Shown here in pieces: positions 16,544 to 24,232 of a stretch of DNA of 64,000 nucleotides (position 1 is the first letter of the stretch; every line of letters starts with the position of its first letter). Under the pieces are notes generated by a model that searched no databases, had not been told where the DNA came from, and saw only the letters and a program-made list of their open reading frames with translations. The position numbers and the translations under genes were made by a program. Source of the DNA: Clostridia bacterium (GTDB taxonomy: Bacteria > Bacillota > Clostridia > Oscillospirales > Butyricicoccaceae); assembly GCA_029099685.1 (NCBI GenBank), contig JAQXOO010000027.1, positions 61,597-125,596 on the forward strand. Reading direction: 5' to 3'.

Positions 16544-17455
16544 ATGCAGCTTGTATGCATCGGGGCAATTGCCATTCTTTTGGTCATTGCGGCTGCGGAA
16601 TTTCTGTATATTCTCTCCCTTAGAAACAGCATACGGAATATCGCCCGGGATTTCTCGGAAAAGCTGTCCATGGATACCAATACCACGGTATCTGTTTCCA
16701 TCGCCGACCGGGAAGTCCAGCGTCTGGCACTTCTCATCAATCAGGAGTTGAAGCAGCTGCGAAAAGAGCGCCTGAGATTGCAGCAGGGGGATCAGGAACT
16801 GAAAAACGCGGTCACCAACATCGCTCATGATCTTCGGACGCCCCTTGCCGCCATCAGCGGCTATCTGGAACTGATGGAAGCGGTACCCACAGACGAGAAG
16901 GGACATAGATATCTGACCGTCATCCGGGAACGGACAGAGGCGCTGAAGCGCCTGACGGAAGAGCTGTTTCAGTATTCCGTCATCACATCCGCATCGGATG
17001 ATAGAAACCCCACCCAGCTCTCCCTGAAAAGCGAGCTGGAAATCGCCCTGGCCGGCGCCTATGGAATGCTTTCGGAGCGGGGCATCGTGCCGGAGATCCA
17101 TATGCCCGAAACGGATGTCAGAAGGATGCTGGACCATACGGCCCTGCAGCGGATTTTCAGCAATATTCTTTCCAATACAGCGAAATACGCAGATGGAGAT
17201 TTGAAGGTCGTTCTGACGGAAGCCGGAGAGCTGCTCTTTCAGAACCGGGCCTCCGGGCTGTCTCAGGTAGAAACAGACCGGTTGTTTGACCGGTTTTATA
17301 CCGTGGAAAACGCGAAAGGCTCCACCGGTCTTGGCTTGTCCATCGCAAAGCAGTTGACGGAACAGATGGGCGGTTCCATTCAGGCAGCGTGGGAACAGGG
17401 AAACCTCTCCATCATTCTGCGTTTTGAGCAGAGCTGTGAGGCACAAGCAGAATAG
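16544..17455 (+). CDS. Sensor histidine kinase
   Basis: A 303-residue kinase with a single N-terminal membrane helix (residues 4-26) and almost no external domain. That is common in kinases that take their signal from a partner ABC permease. The phospho-acceptor is H95 in AHDLRTPLAAISGYLE. The ATPase domain has an N-box in FSNILSNTAKYA and a G-box GSTGLGLSIAKQL. It is the last gene of the RR-ATPase-permease-kinase operon, 18 bases after the permease. The four genes together make a self-contained sensing and export unit. Confidence 0.9.
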   Translation: MQLVCIGAIAILLVIAAAEFLYILSLRNSIRNIARDFSEKLSMDTNTTVSVSIADREVQRLALLINQELKQLRKERLRLQQGDQELKNAVTNIAHDLRTPLAAISGYLELMEAVPTDEKGHRYLTVIRERTEALKRLTEELFQYSVITSASDDRNPTQLSLKSELEIALAGAYGMLSERGIVPEIHMPETDVRRMLDHTALQRIFSNILSNTAKYADGDLKVVLTEAGELLFQNRASGLSQVETDRLFDRFYTVENAKGSTGLGLSIAKQLTEQMGGSIQAAWEQGNLSIILRFEQSCEAQAE

Positions 17456-17649
17456 AGAACGGATGGGGAAAGCCTGTATGACAGGCTGGGCAAAAAGCCA
17501 TTGCTGCGAAGCATCCCGGGAAACCTTGCCTGCGCAGCGGATCCGTGAATCCGTTGCGGAGGCCAAACAGATAGCCGGCGAGCTGCGCTTCAAACCCCGT
17601 CCCGAGATCCGGGCGGCCTGTGTATGTTCCTGCGTTCAGTTATTCGTTA

Positions 17650-17678
17650 TTGACTACCGAACGATAGGCAGCTATAAT
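17650..17678 (+). promoter_or_regulatory. Promoter with operator site 2 in its spacer
   Basis: TTGACT (17650-17655), 17 bases and TATAAT (17673-17678). CTACCGAACGATAG (17654-17667) fills most of the spacer. It drives the TetR gene at 17744, which probably binds it. The rest of 17456-17743 holds nothing recognisable. Confidence 0.8.
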
Positions 17679-17743
17679 AGAAACATACGGCCATTGGATC
17701 GCAGCAAACAGAATGTTTTGGCCGCCGTGAAGGAGAAACCGTT

Positions 17744-18361
17744 ATGGAGCGAGGAAACACAAAGCAGGAGATCCTGGAAGCATCGCTGGAGCTGTTCTCG
17801 GTACAGGGGTTTGAAGCGACCTCTATCTCTCAGATTGCCAACGCCGTGGGCATTCGGAAGGCTTCGCTTTACAGTCATTTTGAAAACAAACAGGCCATTT
17901 TGGATGCGCTGGTGAAACAAGTGCTGGAACAGTATGAGACCCATTCTATGTTTGCCGGGGCAAATCAGGAGAAAGCCGCAGGAGACCGCCCCCTGACTCC
18001 CGAGGCCGTTGTACAGATGATTCAGGAGCAGATCCGTTATATCCTGCATAACCGCTCTGTCAGCAGGGCGCGGAAAATGCTGGTCATGGAACAGTACCGG
18101 AATCCCGAACTGGCGAAGCTGCAGACCAAGCAGAATTATACCGGTGTGATGGAGTATTTCACCGGGCTGATGAAGCAGCTGATCCGGCAGGGCATTTTGA
18201 CAGATGAGGATCCGGAGATCATGGCGGCGCAATTCTGTCTTCCCATTTCCGTGTGGATCAACCTCTGCGACCGGGAACCGGAGCGGGAACCGGAGGCCAT
18301 GGAGCTGGTGGACAGGCACATCCGGCAGTTTTTCAGACTTTACCAGCGGCCGGCGGAGTGA
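17744..18361 (+). CDS. TetR/AcrR family regulator
   Basis: A 205-residue repressor. The N-terminal helix-turn-helix is TKQEILEASLELFSVQGFEATSISQIANAVGIRKASLYSHFENKQAILD. The C-terminal domain is of the general drug-responsive type and gives no ligand clue. The promoter in front carries a dyad that recurs at 13755 and 18722, so it may also regulate the two-component/ABC operon and the small protein gene nearby. It is followed within five bases by a small gene. Confidence 0.9.
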   Translation: MERGNTKQEILEASLELFSVQGFEATSISQIANAVGIRKASLYSHFENKQAILDALVKQVLEQYETHSMFAGANQEKAAGDRPLTPEAVVQMIQEQIRYILHNRSVSRARKMLVMEQYRNPELAKLQTKQNYTGVMEYFTGLMKQLIRQGILTDEDPEIMAAQFCLPISVWINLCDREPEREPEAMELVDRHIRQFFRLYQRPAE

Positions 18362-18365
18362 TTTT

Positions 18366-18572
18366 ATGGGGAAATACGATGCTTTGTGGACGTGGATCAA
18401 AGAAACCGGCAAGGACAGCTTCAAACTGACCTTTGCCGAGATCGGGCAGATCGCCGGATGCCCCATCGACCATTCCTTTCTGACCTACAAAAAGGAATTG
18501 ACGAACTATGGGTATCAGGCGGTGAAAATCTCGATGAAAGAGCAGACGGTTGTATTTCAGAAGCTGAGTTGA
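18366..18572 (+). CDS. Small conserved protein, DUF7662-like
   Basis: A 68-residue protein with the pattern KYDALWTWIKETGKDSFKLTF, EIGQIAGCPIDHSFL and TYKKELTNYGYQ. I recognise this as a small domain common in Firmicutes, sometimes called DUF7662, with no known function. It probably folds as a compact alpha/beta unit. It begins five bases after the TetR stop and is very likely co-transcribed with it. Confidence 0.7.
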   Translation: MGKYDALWTWIKETGKDSFKLTFAEIGQIAGCPIDHSFLTYKKELTNYGYQAVKISMKEQTVVFQKLS

Positions 18573-18721
18573 GGGCTTTTGATGCATAATTGGGAAGTTG
18601 GAGCATGAAAATCATCAAAAAGATGAATGAATCCCAGGCTGCAGTTCCGGACAACTTCCCCATTACAGAACATCGCGGCTGTGTCTGCCCGGGCATGGCC
18701 GCTCTGTTTTGCAGATAAACA

Positions 18722-18735
18722 CTACCGAGCGATAG
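18722..18735. promoter_or_regulatory. Operator-like dyad, site 3 (CTACCGAGCGATAG)
   Basis: Third copy of the dyad found at 13755 and 17654, with one changed base in the centre. A TATAAA-like box follows about 12 bases later. It precedes the 50-residue protein gene at 18779. Confidence 0.5.
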
Positions 18736-18778
18736 GCAGTGTCCAATTATAAAGATTATAAAGAAAGAGTTTCAGGAT

Positions 18779-18931
18779 ATGAAGGAAGCAGAAAAGACAG
18801 CATGGATCGATGAGAACAATAAAATCGTGTCGTTCCATGTCATTGACAACGGCAAACTGATCATGAAACCAGAGAACCAGTTTTGGAACTTTATTTTCGG
18901 ACTGACAAACACCGGATACCGGATCCTGTAA
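18779..18931 (+). CDS. Small hypothetical protein (50 aa)
   Basis: Encodes a 50-residue protein with AWIDENNKIVSFH near the start and FWNFIFGLTNTGYRI at the end. I have seen this type of short protein, with a W-I-D then I-V-S-F-H pattern and an aromatic C-terminus, next to regulators in Clostridia, but its function is unknown. No membrane helix or signal peptide. The ribosome-binding site is weak. It lies 44 bases after operator site 3 and could belong to the same TetR regulon. Confidence 0.5.
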   Translation: MKEAEKTAWIDENNKIVSFHVIDNGKLIMKPENQFWNFIFGLTNTGYRIL

Positions 18932-19070
18932 AACAACTCTGTCCCGGGGCGGCTTTTCCGCGGACGGCTGGAGCTTGGCTGGGCATTTGCGCTTTTGCCC
19001 CTTGCACAGCTGTCATGAGTGCGTTCCCTGGGTTAAAGAAAAAAAGAATTGGAAGGAAGATGGTGCAAAG

Positions 19071-19538
19071 ATGTATACAGTAGTGGAAGGAATGCAACAG
19101 GATATTGATTCCTGGATGGAATTGGTGAAAAGCGTCAGATGGAACTTTCCGGGATTAGAGACAGAGAGCGCACTCAAGGAACATCGGGATACCGTTTTAA
19201 AATTTATGGAACAAAAAAGGGCCATCTGCGTTAAGGACGGAAAAAGGATCGTGGGTGTGCTTCTGTTTTCTTGCAAGTATAACATGATTTGCTGTTTGGC
19301 GGTTTCAGAGAATTACAGGAATCAAGGGATCGGGAGCAAGTTACTTGCTTGTTCTCTGGAAAAACTGGACAGAACAGAACCGGTCACAGTCTCAACATTC
19401 AGAGAAGAAGACGAAAAAGGAGCTGCTCCAAGAGCACTTTACAAAAAATTTGGTTTTGTGCCGGATGAACTGATCGAAGAATTCGGATATCCAAATCAGA
19501 GATTCATCTTATATCCATGTGGGAATGCGGAAAAGTGA
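19071..19538 (+). CDS. GNAT family N-acetyltransferase
   Basis: A 155-residue acetyl-CoA-dependent transferase. The acetyl-CoA loop is VSENYRNQGIGSKLL near residue 82, preceded by the strand CCLAV and followed by ALYKKFGFVPDE, the usual motif B. The substrate is unknown. I place the start at the ATG at 19071, after GGAAGGA about 15 bases upstream. An in-frame ATG about 100 bases earlier would add a tail not typical of the family. The codon use is more AT-rich than its neighbours, which may point to transfer. Confidence 0.85.
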   Translation: MYTVVEGMQQDIDSWMELVKSVRWNFPGLETESALKEHRDTVLKFMEQKRAICVKDGKRIVGVLLFSCKYNMICCLAVSENYRNQGIGSKLLACSLEKLDRTEPVTVSTFREEDEKGAAPRALYKKFGFVPDELIEEFGYPNQRFILYPCGNAEK

Positions 19539-19654
19539 TGTTCAGTCAAATGAGCTGAGCCAATTCCGGTTTGCGGAACAAGATACCTGGGTCACACAAA
19601 CAGAAGTGCTTTGCGCGAGGACTGATTCTTGTTGGACAGGAGCGGGGCGTATAA

Positions 19655-19936
19655 ATGACCTTCCCGGAAAGCGACTGGGCAATGTTTTCCGCCAAGGGCC
19701 CGCTGCCCGACTCCCTGCAGGCACTGAACACACGGGTCTGGGAGGAGTGGTATCCCAAGGAGGGGAAGAAGTACAGGGCAGGCGGCGGCGCCATGCTGGA
19801 GGTCTATTCTCCCGGCGATATGCAAAGCCCCGATTATGAGTGCGGCATCTGGGTGCCGGTTTTTAACCCCGAAAAGGAAAACGAAAGCGAAGCGGCGGAG
19901 ATCATTTCCACGATGATGATCACGGGGATCCTGTAA
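19655..19936 (+). pseudogene. Fragment of an AraC effector-binding (GyrI-like) domain protein
   Basis: The 93-residue frame reads WAMFSAKGPLPDSLQAL, then VWEEWYPKEGKKYRAGGGAMLEVYSPGD, then DYECGIWVPV. This is the C-terminal half of the GyrI-like small-molecule-binding domain found in AraC-type regulators. Nothing upstream in frame supplies the N-terminal half or a DNA-binding domain, so it is probably the remnant of a truncated gene. There is no clear ribosome-binding site. The flanking 19937-20070 stretch holds nothing recognisable. Confidence 0.6.
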
Positions 19937-20071
19937 ACCCCTTCAGGACACCCTTGGCCCGCAGTCAGATCTGCGCGGGAGGAAGATAGGCCACCTGGAA
20001 CAAAAGCGGGACACGCACAAGATTTGACAATACTGTTCCTGGGAAAAACAGCCCCGTCATTCAAACAATGG

Positions 20072-20123
20072 TTGATTTTGTTATAAAGATGTAGTATCAT
20101 CTAAAAGGTTGATACTACATCTT
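20072..20123 (+). promoter_or_regulatory. MarR-operon promoter with 14-base dyad
   Basis: TTGATT (20072-20077), 17 bases, TATCAT (20095-20100). The inverted repeat AAGATGTAGTATCA (20086-20099) and its exact complement (20110-20123) cover the -10 box and start site. It is a likely MarR operator. As RNA it would also form a hairpin just before the MarR start. Confidence 0.7.
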
Positions 20124-20139
20124 TTTACGGGGGACCGGT

Positions 20140-20628
20140 ATGGACATGACCAAAAGGCAAATCACAAAAATCGCGAGAGAAGCCAACAAGCTGGTGATCC
20201 GCACCATGAAGGAGGACGGCATAGGCTCGGGTGAAATGGACCTGATCCATTTGGTGCGCCACAATCCGGGGCTTTCCCAAAAGGAAATCAGTGTGCAGCT
20301 GAATATGGACAAGGGTGCGGTGGCCCGGCGCACGGCCAGCCTGGAACAAAAGGGCTACCTGACCCGCCGGGAAAACCCCGCAGACGGCAGAAGCCAGCTT
20401 TTGTATGCCACGGAGAAGGCGGAAACGCTGAAAACCTCCAAGGCGGCCGTGGAGACGGTTTTTTATGCCTGGCTGCTGGAGGGACTTGATCCCGCGGAGC
20501 AAGCGTCTTTTACGGCTGCCTTGAATAAGCTGTATCTGCGCTCCAAGCTGGAAAGCCGCAGTGGATTTCCCCATGTGACAGAACTGCTTGACGGAAAAGA
20601 AGAAGGCGGGACCCATGAGCAGGCGTGA
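20140..20628 (+). CDS. MarR family transcriptional regulator
   Basis: A 162-residue winged-helix repressor. The DNA-binding region is GEMDLIHLVRHNPGLSQKEISVQLNMDKGAVARRTASLEQKGYLTRREN, followed by the wing ADGRSQLLYATEKA. It starts 17 bases after a 14-base dyad that covers its own promoter, and overlaps the first ABC gene by 14 bases. MarR regulators in this position usually repress a multidrug exporter and are released by its substrates. Confidence 0.92.
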   Translation: MDMTKRQITKIAREANKLVIRTMKEDGIGSGEMDLIHLVRHNPGLSQKEISVQLNMDKGAVARRTASLEQKGYLTRRENPADGRSQLLYATEKAETLKTSKAAVETVFYAWLLEGLDPAEQASFTAALNKLYLRSKLESRSGFPHVTELLDGKEEGGTHEQA

Positions 20629-22342
20629 CGCGACGGATCACATCGGATATTATTTCCGAAAGGAGAAATGGACCCTGCTTGTTGTAGCGGCAACAGGGAT
20701 CCTCTATAATGCCGGGATGGTGGCGGGACCCTGGTTTGAAGGCCAGATGGTGCAGTACCTGTGCGACATCCTGGGCGGAAACCGGCAGGCCATGGAAATG
20801 GTCACGCTGGCCGCCTGTTATGTTCTGACCATCCTGTTTGTTCAGTTTATGCGCTACCTCAAGCGCCTTTATGTCCGGAAGTTTGCCAATCACATCAGCA
20901 AGAGCATGAAAATGACCCTTTACCGGAACCTGCTGCACCGAAAGCAGGAGGATCTGGAAGGAGCCGGCTCCATGATGACCAAAATCATCTCTGATGCAGA
21001 CGCCTGCGTGGAAGGCATGCGGAAGTTTACCACCGAAGTATTTGACACCGGAGTGGTGATAATCGCCTATCTGGTCATGCTGCTGTCTTATGACTGGAAG
21101 CTGACGCTGCTTTCCATGCTGTTCCCGCCCATTGCCTATTTTCTGGCGGAACAGCTGAAAGCAGTCGTCACCAAAAATGTGGCGCAGAGCCGTGAAAGCA
21201 GCGCCCGTCTGAACGCGGCCACGCTGGAGCGGGTCACCAACGCTCTGACTTACCGGGTCTACGGTCAGGAGACCAACCGGAACGGGGCCTATGAGAAGAA
21301 TCTGACGGATTATGAAAAGAAGGCCGTCCGGGCCAACATCTGGGAAAATGCCATGCAGCCCATCTATCAGGTGATCTCCATGCTGGGGGCCATCGCCATC
21401 ATCTGGTTTGGCGGTAAAAACGTATTTGGTACAGGCTGGAGCGCCTGGAACATCGCCGCGTTTACCACGTTCTTTTCCTGCTATCAAAAGCTGGCGGTCA
21501 AATCCTCCAAGGCGGCGAAGCTGTTTAACGCAGTACAGAAAGCCCAGGTTTCCTGGAAGCGGATCAAGTCCTACTTAGCGCCTGTGGAGGAGGAGCCGGA
21601 ACGCAGCATTGCCGCCGGTTCCGCCCTTTCCGTCCAAAGCGTGACCTTCGCCTACCCGGGCCGGCAAGCGCTTTTTACCAATGTGACGTTTGCGGCAAAG
21701 CCGGGGGAGGTCGTCGGACTCACCGGCAAAATCGCCTGCGGAAAGTCCACCCTTGGGAAGCTCCTCACCGGGGAGCTTCCCTATCAGGGGGAAATCTTTT
21801 TGGGAGATGTCCGCTTTTCCAATGAGGGCGGGCGGTATGAAAACGGTGTCGGGTATCTGGGCCACCGGCCGGAGCTGTTCAGCGGAACGATCGAGGAAAA
21901 TATCTGCATGGGAAAACCCGGCGATATCGGCCCGGTGCTCCGGGCCGTCTGCATCGACCGGGAGGTGGAAGAATTCCCGGATGGCATCCATACGGTCATT
22001 GGCAGCGGCGGCGTCCGCCTGTCCGGCGGCCAGCAGGCCAGGCTCGCTCTGGCCAGAACCCTCTATCACAAAAAGCCGCTGATGGTTCTGGATGATCCCT
22101 TTTCCGCCGTGGACCTGGAGACGGAGACCCGGATCTTTGCCAATCTCCGCGTCCTGGCAAAAGACAGCGTGGTGCTGCTGATCTCCCACCGGCTTTCCCT
22201 GTTTCCGCAGATGGACCGGGTGCTTTGGCTGGAGGATGGAACGGTCACTGTCGCCAGCCACGGGGAACTGATACAAAAAAACGTCCATTACAGGACGCTC
22301 TGTGAAGCCCAGAGGAAGGAGGCGGCATCGGATGAAAACTGA
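20615..22342 (+). CDS. ABC exporter subunit 1 (fused permease-ATPase, degenerate site)
   Basis: A 575-residue half-transporter with six membrane helices in the first 300 residues and a C-terminal ATPase. Walker A is GKIACGKST, the signature is intact LSGGQQARLALA, and Walker B is LMVLDDPFSAVD. Here the catalytic glutamate after Walker B is aspartate. In heterodimeric exporters such as TM287/288 and BmrCD, one subunit carries this change and contributes the non-hydrolysing site. The partner gene overlaps by 11 bases. The start at 20615 overlaps the MarR gene. Confidence 0.93.
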   Translation: MSRRDATDHIGYYFRKEKWTLLVVAATGILYNAGMVAGPWFEGQMVQYLCDILGGNRQAMEMVTLAACYVLTILFVQFMRYLKRLYVRKFANHISKSMKMTLYRNLLHRKQEDLEGAGSMMTKIISDADACVEGMRKFTTEVFDTGVVIIAYLVMLLSYDWKLTLLSMLFPPIAYFLAEQLKAVVTKNVAQSRESSARLNAATLERVTNALTYRVYGQETNRNGAYEKNLTDYEKKAVRANIWENAMQPIYQVISMLGAIAIIWFGGKNVFGTGWSAWNIAAFTTFFSCYQKLAVKSSKAAKLFNAVQKAQVSWKRIKSYLAPVEEEPERSIAAGSALSVQSVTFAYPGRQALFTNVTFAAKPGEVVGLTGKIACGKSTLGKLLTGELPYQGEIFLGDVRFSNEGGRYENGVGYLGHRPELFSGTIEENICMGKPGDIGPVLRAVCIDREVEEFPDGIHTVIGSGGVRLSGGQQARLALARTLYHKKPLMVLDDPFSAVDLETETRIFANLRVLAKDSVVLLISHRLSLFPQMDRVLWLEDGTVTVASHGELIQKNVHYRTLCEAQRKEAASDEN

Positions 22343-23969
22343 ATCTTCCGTGGCGGGGATCATCGGCAATACGCTCCGAAAACATCCGTGGCTGAGCGTG
22401 CTGCTGCTTCTGACCATCCTTCTTTCCATCGGGTTCTCCCTTTTGCCGCCCCTGGTGCTGGAAAAAATTGTGGACACCCTGACGGCGGGAGAACCGATCC
22501 TGTTTTCCGTGGCGGTGGGATACTTTGCCATTGTGGCCGTCTCCGGGCTGCTGGACGCGGCGAAAGAAAGCCTGATCACAGCCTTCGGCCAGAAGGTGAC
22601 CCATCACATCCGGTCTGTCATGAGTGAAAAGCTGAAACGCCTCCCCGCTTCCTATTTTGTGGAGCGGGAGCCGGGGGTGACGGCATCCCGGTTTGTCAAC
22701 GATGTGAATACCGTGGACAACCTGTTTTCCTCCGGCATCATCAGTATGGCGGCTGACCTTTGCAAGCTGGTGAGCATTCTTGTCATCATTTTTATGAAAA
22801 GCACCGGCCTGGGCCTTCTGCTGTTGAAGGTCACGCCGCTTCTTTTTTGGATGACGCGAACGTTCCAAAAACGGATGCTGAAAGCCCAGATGGAAAACCG
22901 GGTCGCGGTGGGACGCACCAACCAGCAGATCCCGGAAACGCTGAACAATATGCGCACCATCCGGGTCCTGCACCGGGAACCCTATATGCTGGAGCGTTAC
23001 GGCGATACCATTGAACAGAGCTACCGGGCGCAGGAGCGTTCCAACTTCTATGACGCCGTCTATTCGCCCATTGTGGTGTCGGTCAGCTCGCTGCTGATCG
23101 GCATTGTGATGGCGGCCTCCGCCAAAAGCGGCACGGTACAGCTGTTTTTCGGGATGTCCGCCGGTACCGCGGCGGCGGTGATCGCCTATGTGAGTAATTT
23201 CTTCGGCCCACTTGAAAGCATCGGTATGGAGATCCAGAATGTGCAGTCGGCGGTGGCCGGCGTGCGGCGGATCAATGAATTTCTGAAAGAAACAGAGCAG
23301 AAAAAAAGCACGGAACAAGTCCGGGGAGACAGCATTGCCGTCCGAGTATGCGATGTGAGCTTTGGTTATCGCGAGCAGGAGCGGGAGATCTTCCATAACT
23401 TCAGCCTGACTGTCGCAGAGGGTGAATCCGTCGTCCTGGCCGGGCGCACCGGTGCGGGAAAGAGTACGCTGGTCACGCTGATCGCGGGACTGTACCAGCC
23501 CCGGCAGGGAACTGTGCGGGTGTTTGGCAGGGCGCCGGAAACGATCCCGGAAGACGAAAAGCGCCGCTGGTTCGGCTATGTGGAACAGCAGTTCCGGCTG
23601 GTGCCCGGCACGGTTGGCGACCAGGTATCCCTGCTTGACCCGCAGGTGACGGACGCGCAGATCCGGCAGGCACTGGAGATGGTGGGCCTGGGCGAAACGG
23701 TGGATAAGCTTCCCCAGGGCATCCATACGCCCTGTGCCGAAAGCCTGTTTTCCCAGGGACAGTTTCAGCTGCTCGCCATCGCCCGGGCAGTGGTTCTGGA
23801 CCCCCGGATCCTGCTGCTGGACGAGATCACCGCGAACCTGGATTCCCAAACAGAGGAACTGGTCCTATCAGCCCTCCGGGCGGCCTCACAAAACAGAACG
23901 GTGCTCTCCGTCTCGCATCGGTTGTATAGCGGAGCGCCAAACCGGCATACACGGTTTGTGACCCTGTAA
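22332..23969 (+). CDS. ABC exporter subunit 2 (fused permease-ATPase)
   Basis: A 545-residue half-transporter and partner of the preceding subunit. Walker A is GRTGAGKST, and Walker B with a normal glutamate is ILLLDEITANLD. The signature is weakened to FSQGQFQLLAIAR in place of LSGGQ. The complementary pattern of defects in the two subunits fits one active and one degenerate ATP site. The protein ends soon after the H-loop (SVSHRL), lacking the usual 30-residue tail. AAGGAGG precedes the ATG at 22332. Substrate unknown, probably drugs or peptides. Confidence 0.93.
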   Translation: MKTESSVAGIIGNTLRKHPWLSVLLLLTILLSIGFSLLPPLVLEKIVDTLTAGEPILFSVAVGYFAIVAVSGLLDAAKESLITAFGQKVTHHIRSVMSEKLKRLPASYFVEREPGVTASRFVNDVNTVDNLFSSGIISMAADLCKLVSILVIIFMKSTGLGLLLLKVTPLLFWMTRTFQKRMLKAQMENRVAVGRTNQQIPETLNNMRTIRVLHREPYMLERYGDTIEQSYRAQERSNFYDAVYSPIVVSVSSLLIGIVMAASAKSGTVQLFFGMSAGTAAAVIAYVSNFFGPLESIGMEIQNVQSAVAGVRRINEFLKETEQKKSTEQVRGDSIAVRVCDVSFGYREQEREIFHNFSLTVAEGESVVLAGRTGAGKSTLVTLIAGLYQPRQGTVRVFGRAPETIPEDEKRRWFGYVEQQFRLVPGTVGDQVSLLDPQVTDAQIRQALEMVGLGETVDKLPQGIHTPCAESLFSQGQFQLLAIARAVVLDPRILLLDEITANLDSQTEELVLSALRAASQNRTVLSVSHRLYSGAPNRHTRFVTL

Positions 23970-23985
23970 CCATTCACTGCAGCAA

Positions 23986-24032
23986 GGCGCTATGGTCCAT
24001 AGGCGTTCCGGAACGTATGGGAGCATAGCGCC
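23986..24032 (+). terminator. Long hairpin after the ABC operon
   Basis: GGCGCTATG and CATAGCGCC arms with inner pairing TCCAT/ATGGG around a 16-base loop. No T-run follows at once. A second hairpin CGCCGG/CCGGCG with TTTTT lies at 24092-24125 and is the more likely plus-strand terminator. Confidence 0.5.
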
Positions 24033-24091
24033 CTGCTGCCCCGAGGTGCGGAGGGTTCCGTGAGGGGGCGGCCCTCAGAAAAGACACGGGC

Positions 24092-24125
24092 GCCGGCTCT
24101 ACCGCGGTAAAACCGGCGTTTTTCT
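24092..24125 (+). terminator. Terminator of the MarR-ABC operon
   Basis: CGCCGGC and ACCGGCG arms with TTTTT after the second arm, about 120 bases beyond the exporter stop. Confidence 0.55.
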
Positions 24126-24137
24126 GCTGAAATCAGC

Positions 24138-24171
24138 AAAAAAGCGCCTCCGGCTCAAAAGAGCCGGAGGC
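24138..24171 (-). terminator. Terminator of the TRAP operon
   Basis: GCCTCCGGCTC and its exact complement with an AAAA/TTTT loop. On the minus strand it is followed by GCGCTTTTTTG, a good U-run, 60 bases after the TRAP permease stop. Confidence 0.85.
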
Positions 24172-24232
24172 AAAGGAGTCTGGAAGAGAGGAGACTCCGG
24201 AAACTGCTCAGCGTGTCTTAAAGCACGGAATG

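Noticed and set aside
18605..18718. A 37-residue frame ending in CPGMAALFCR
   Set aside because: Too short, with no clear start signal or recognisable family. It may be a remnant.
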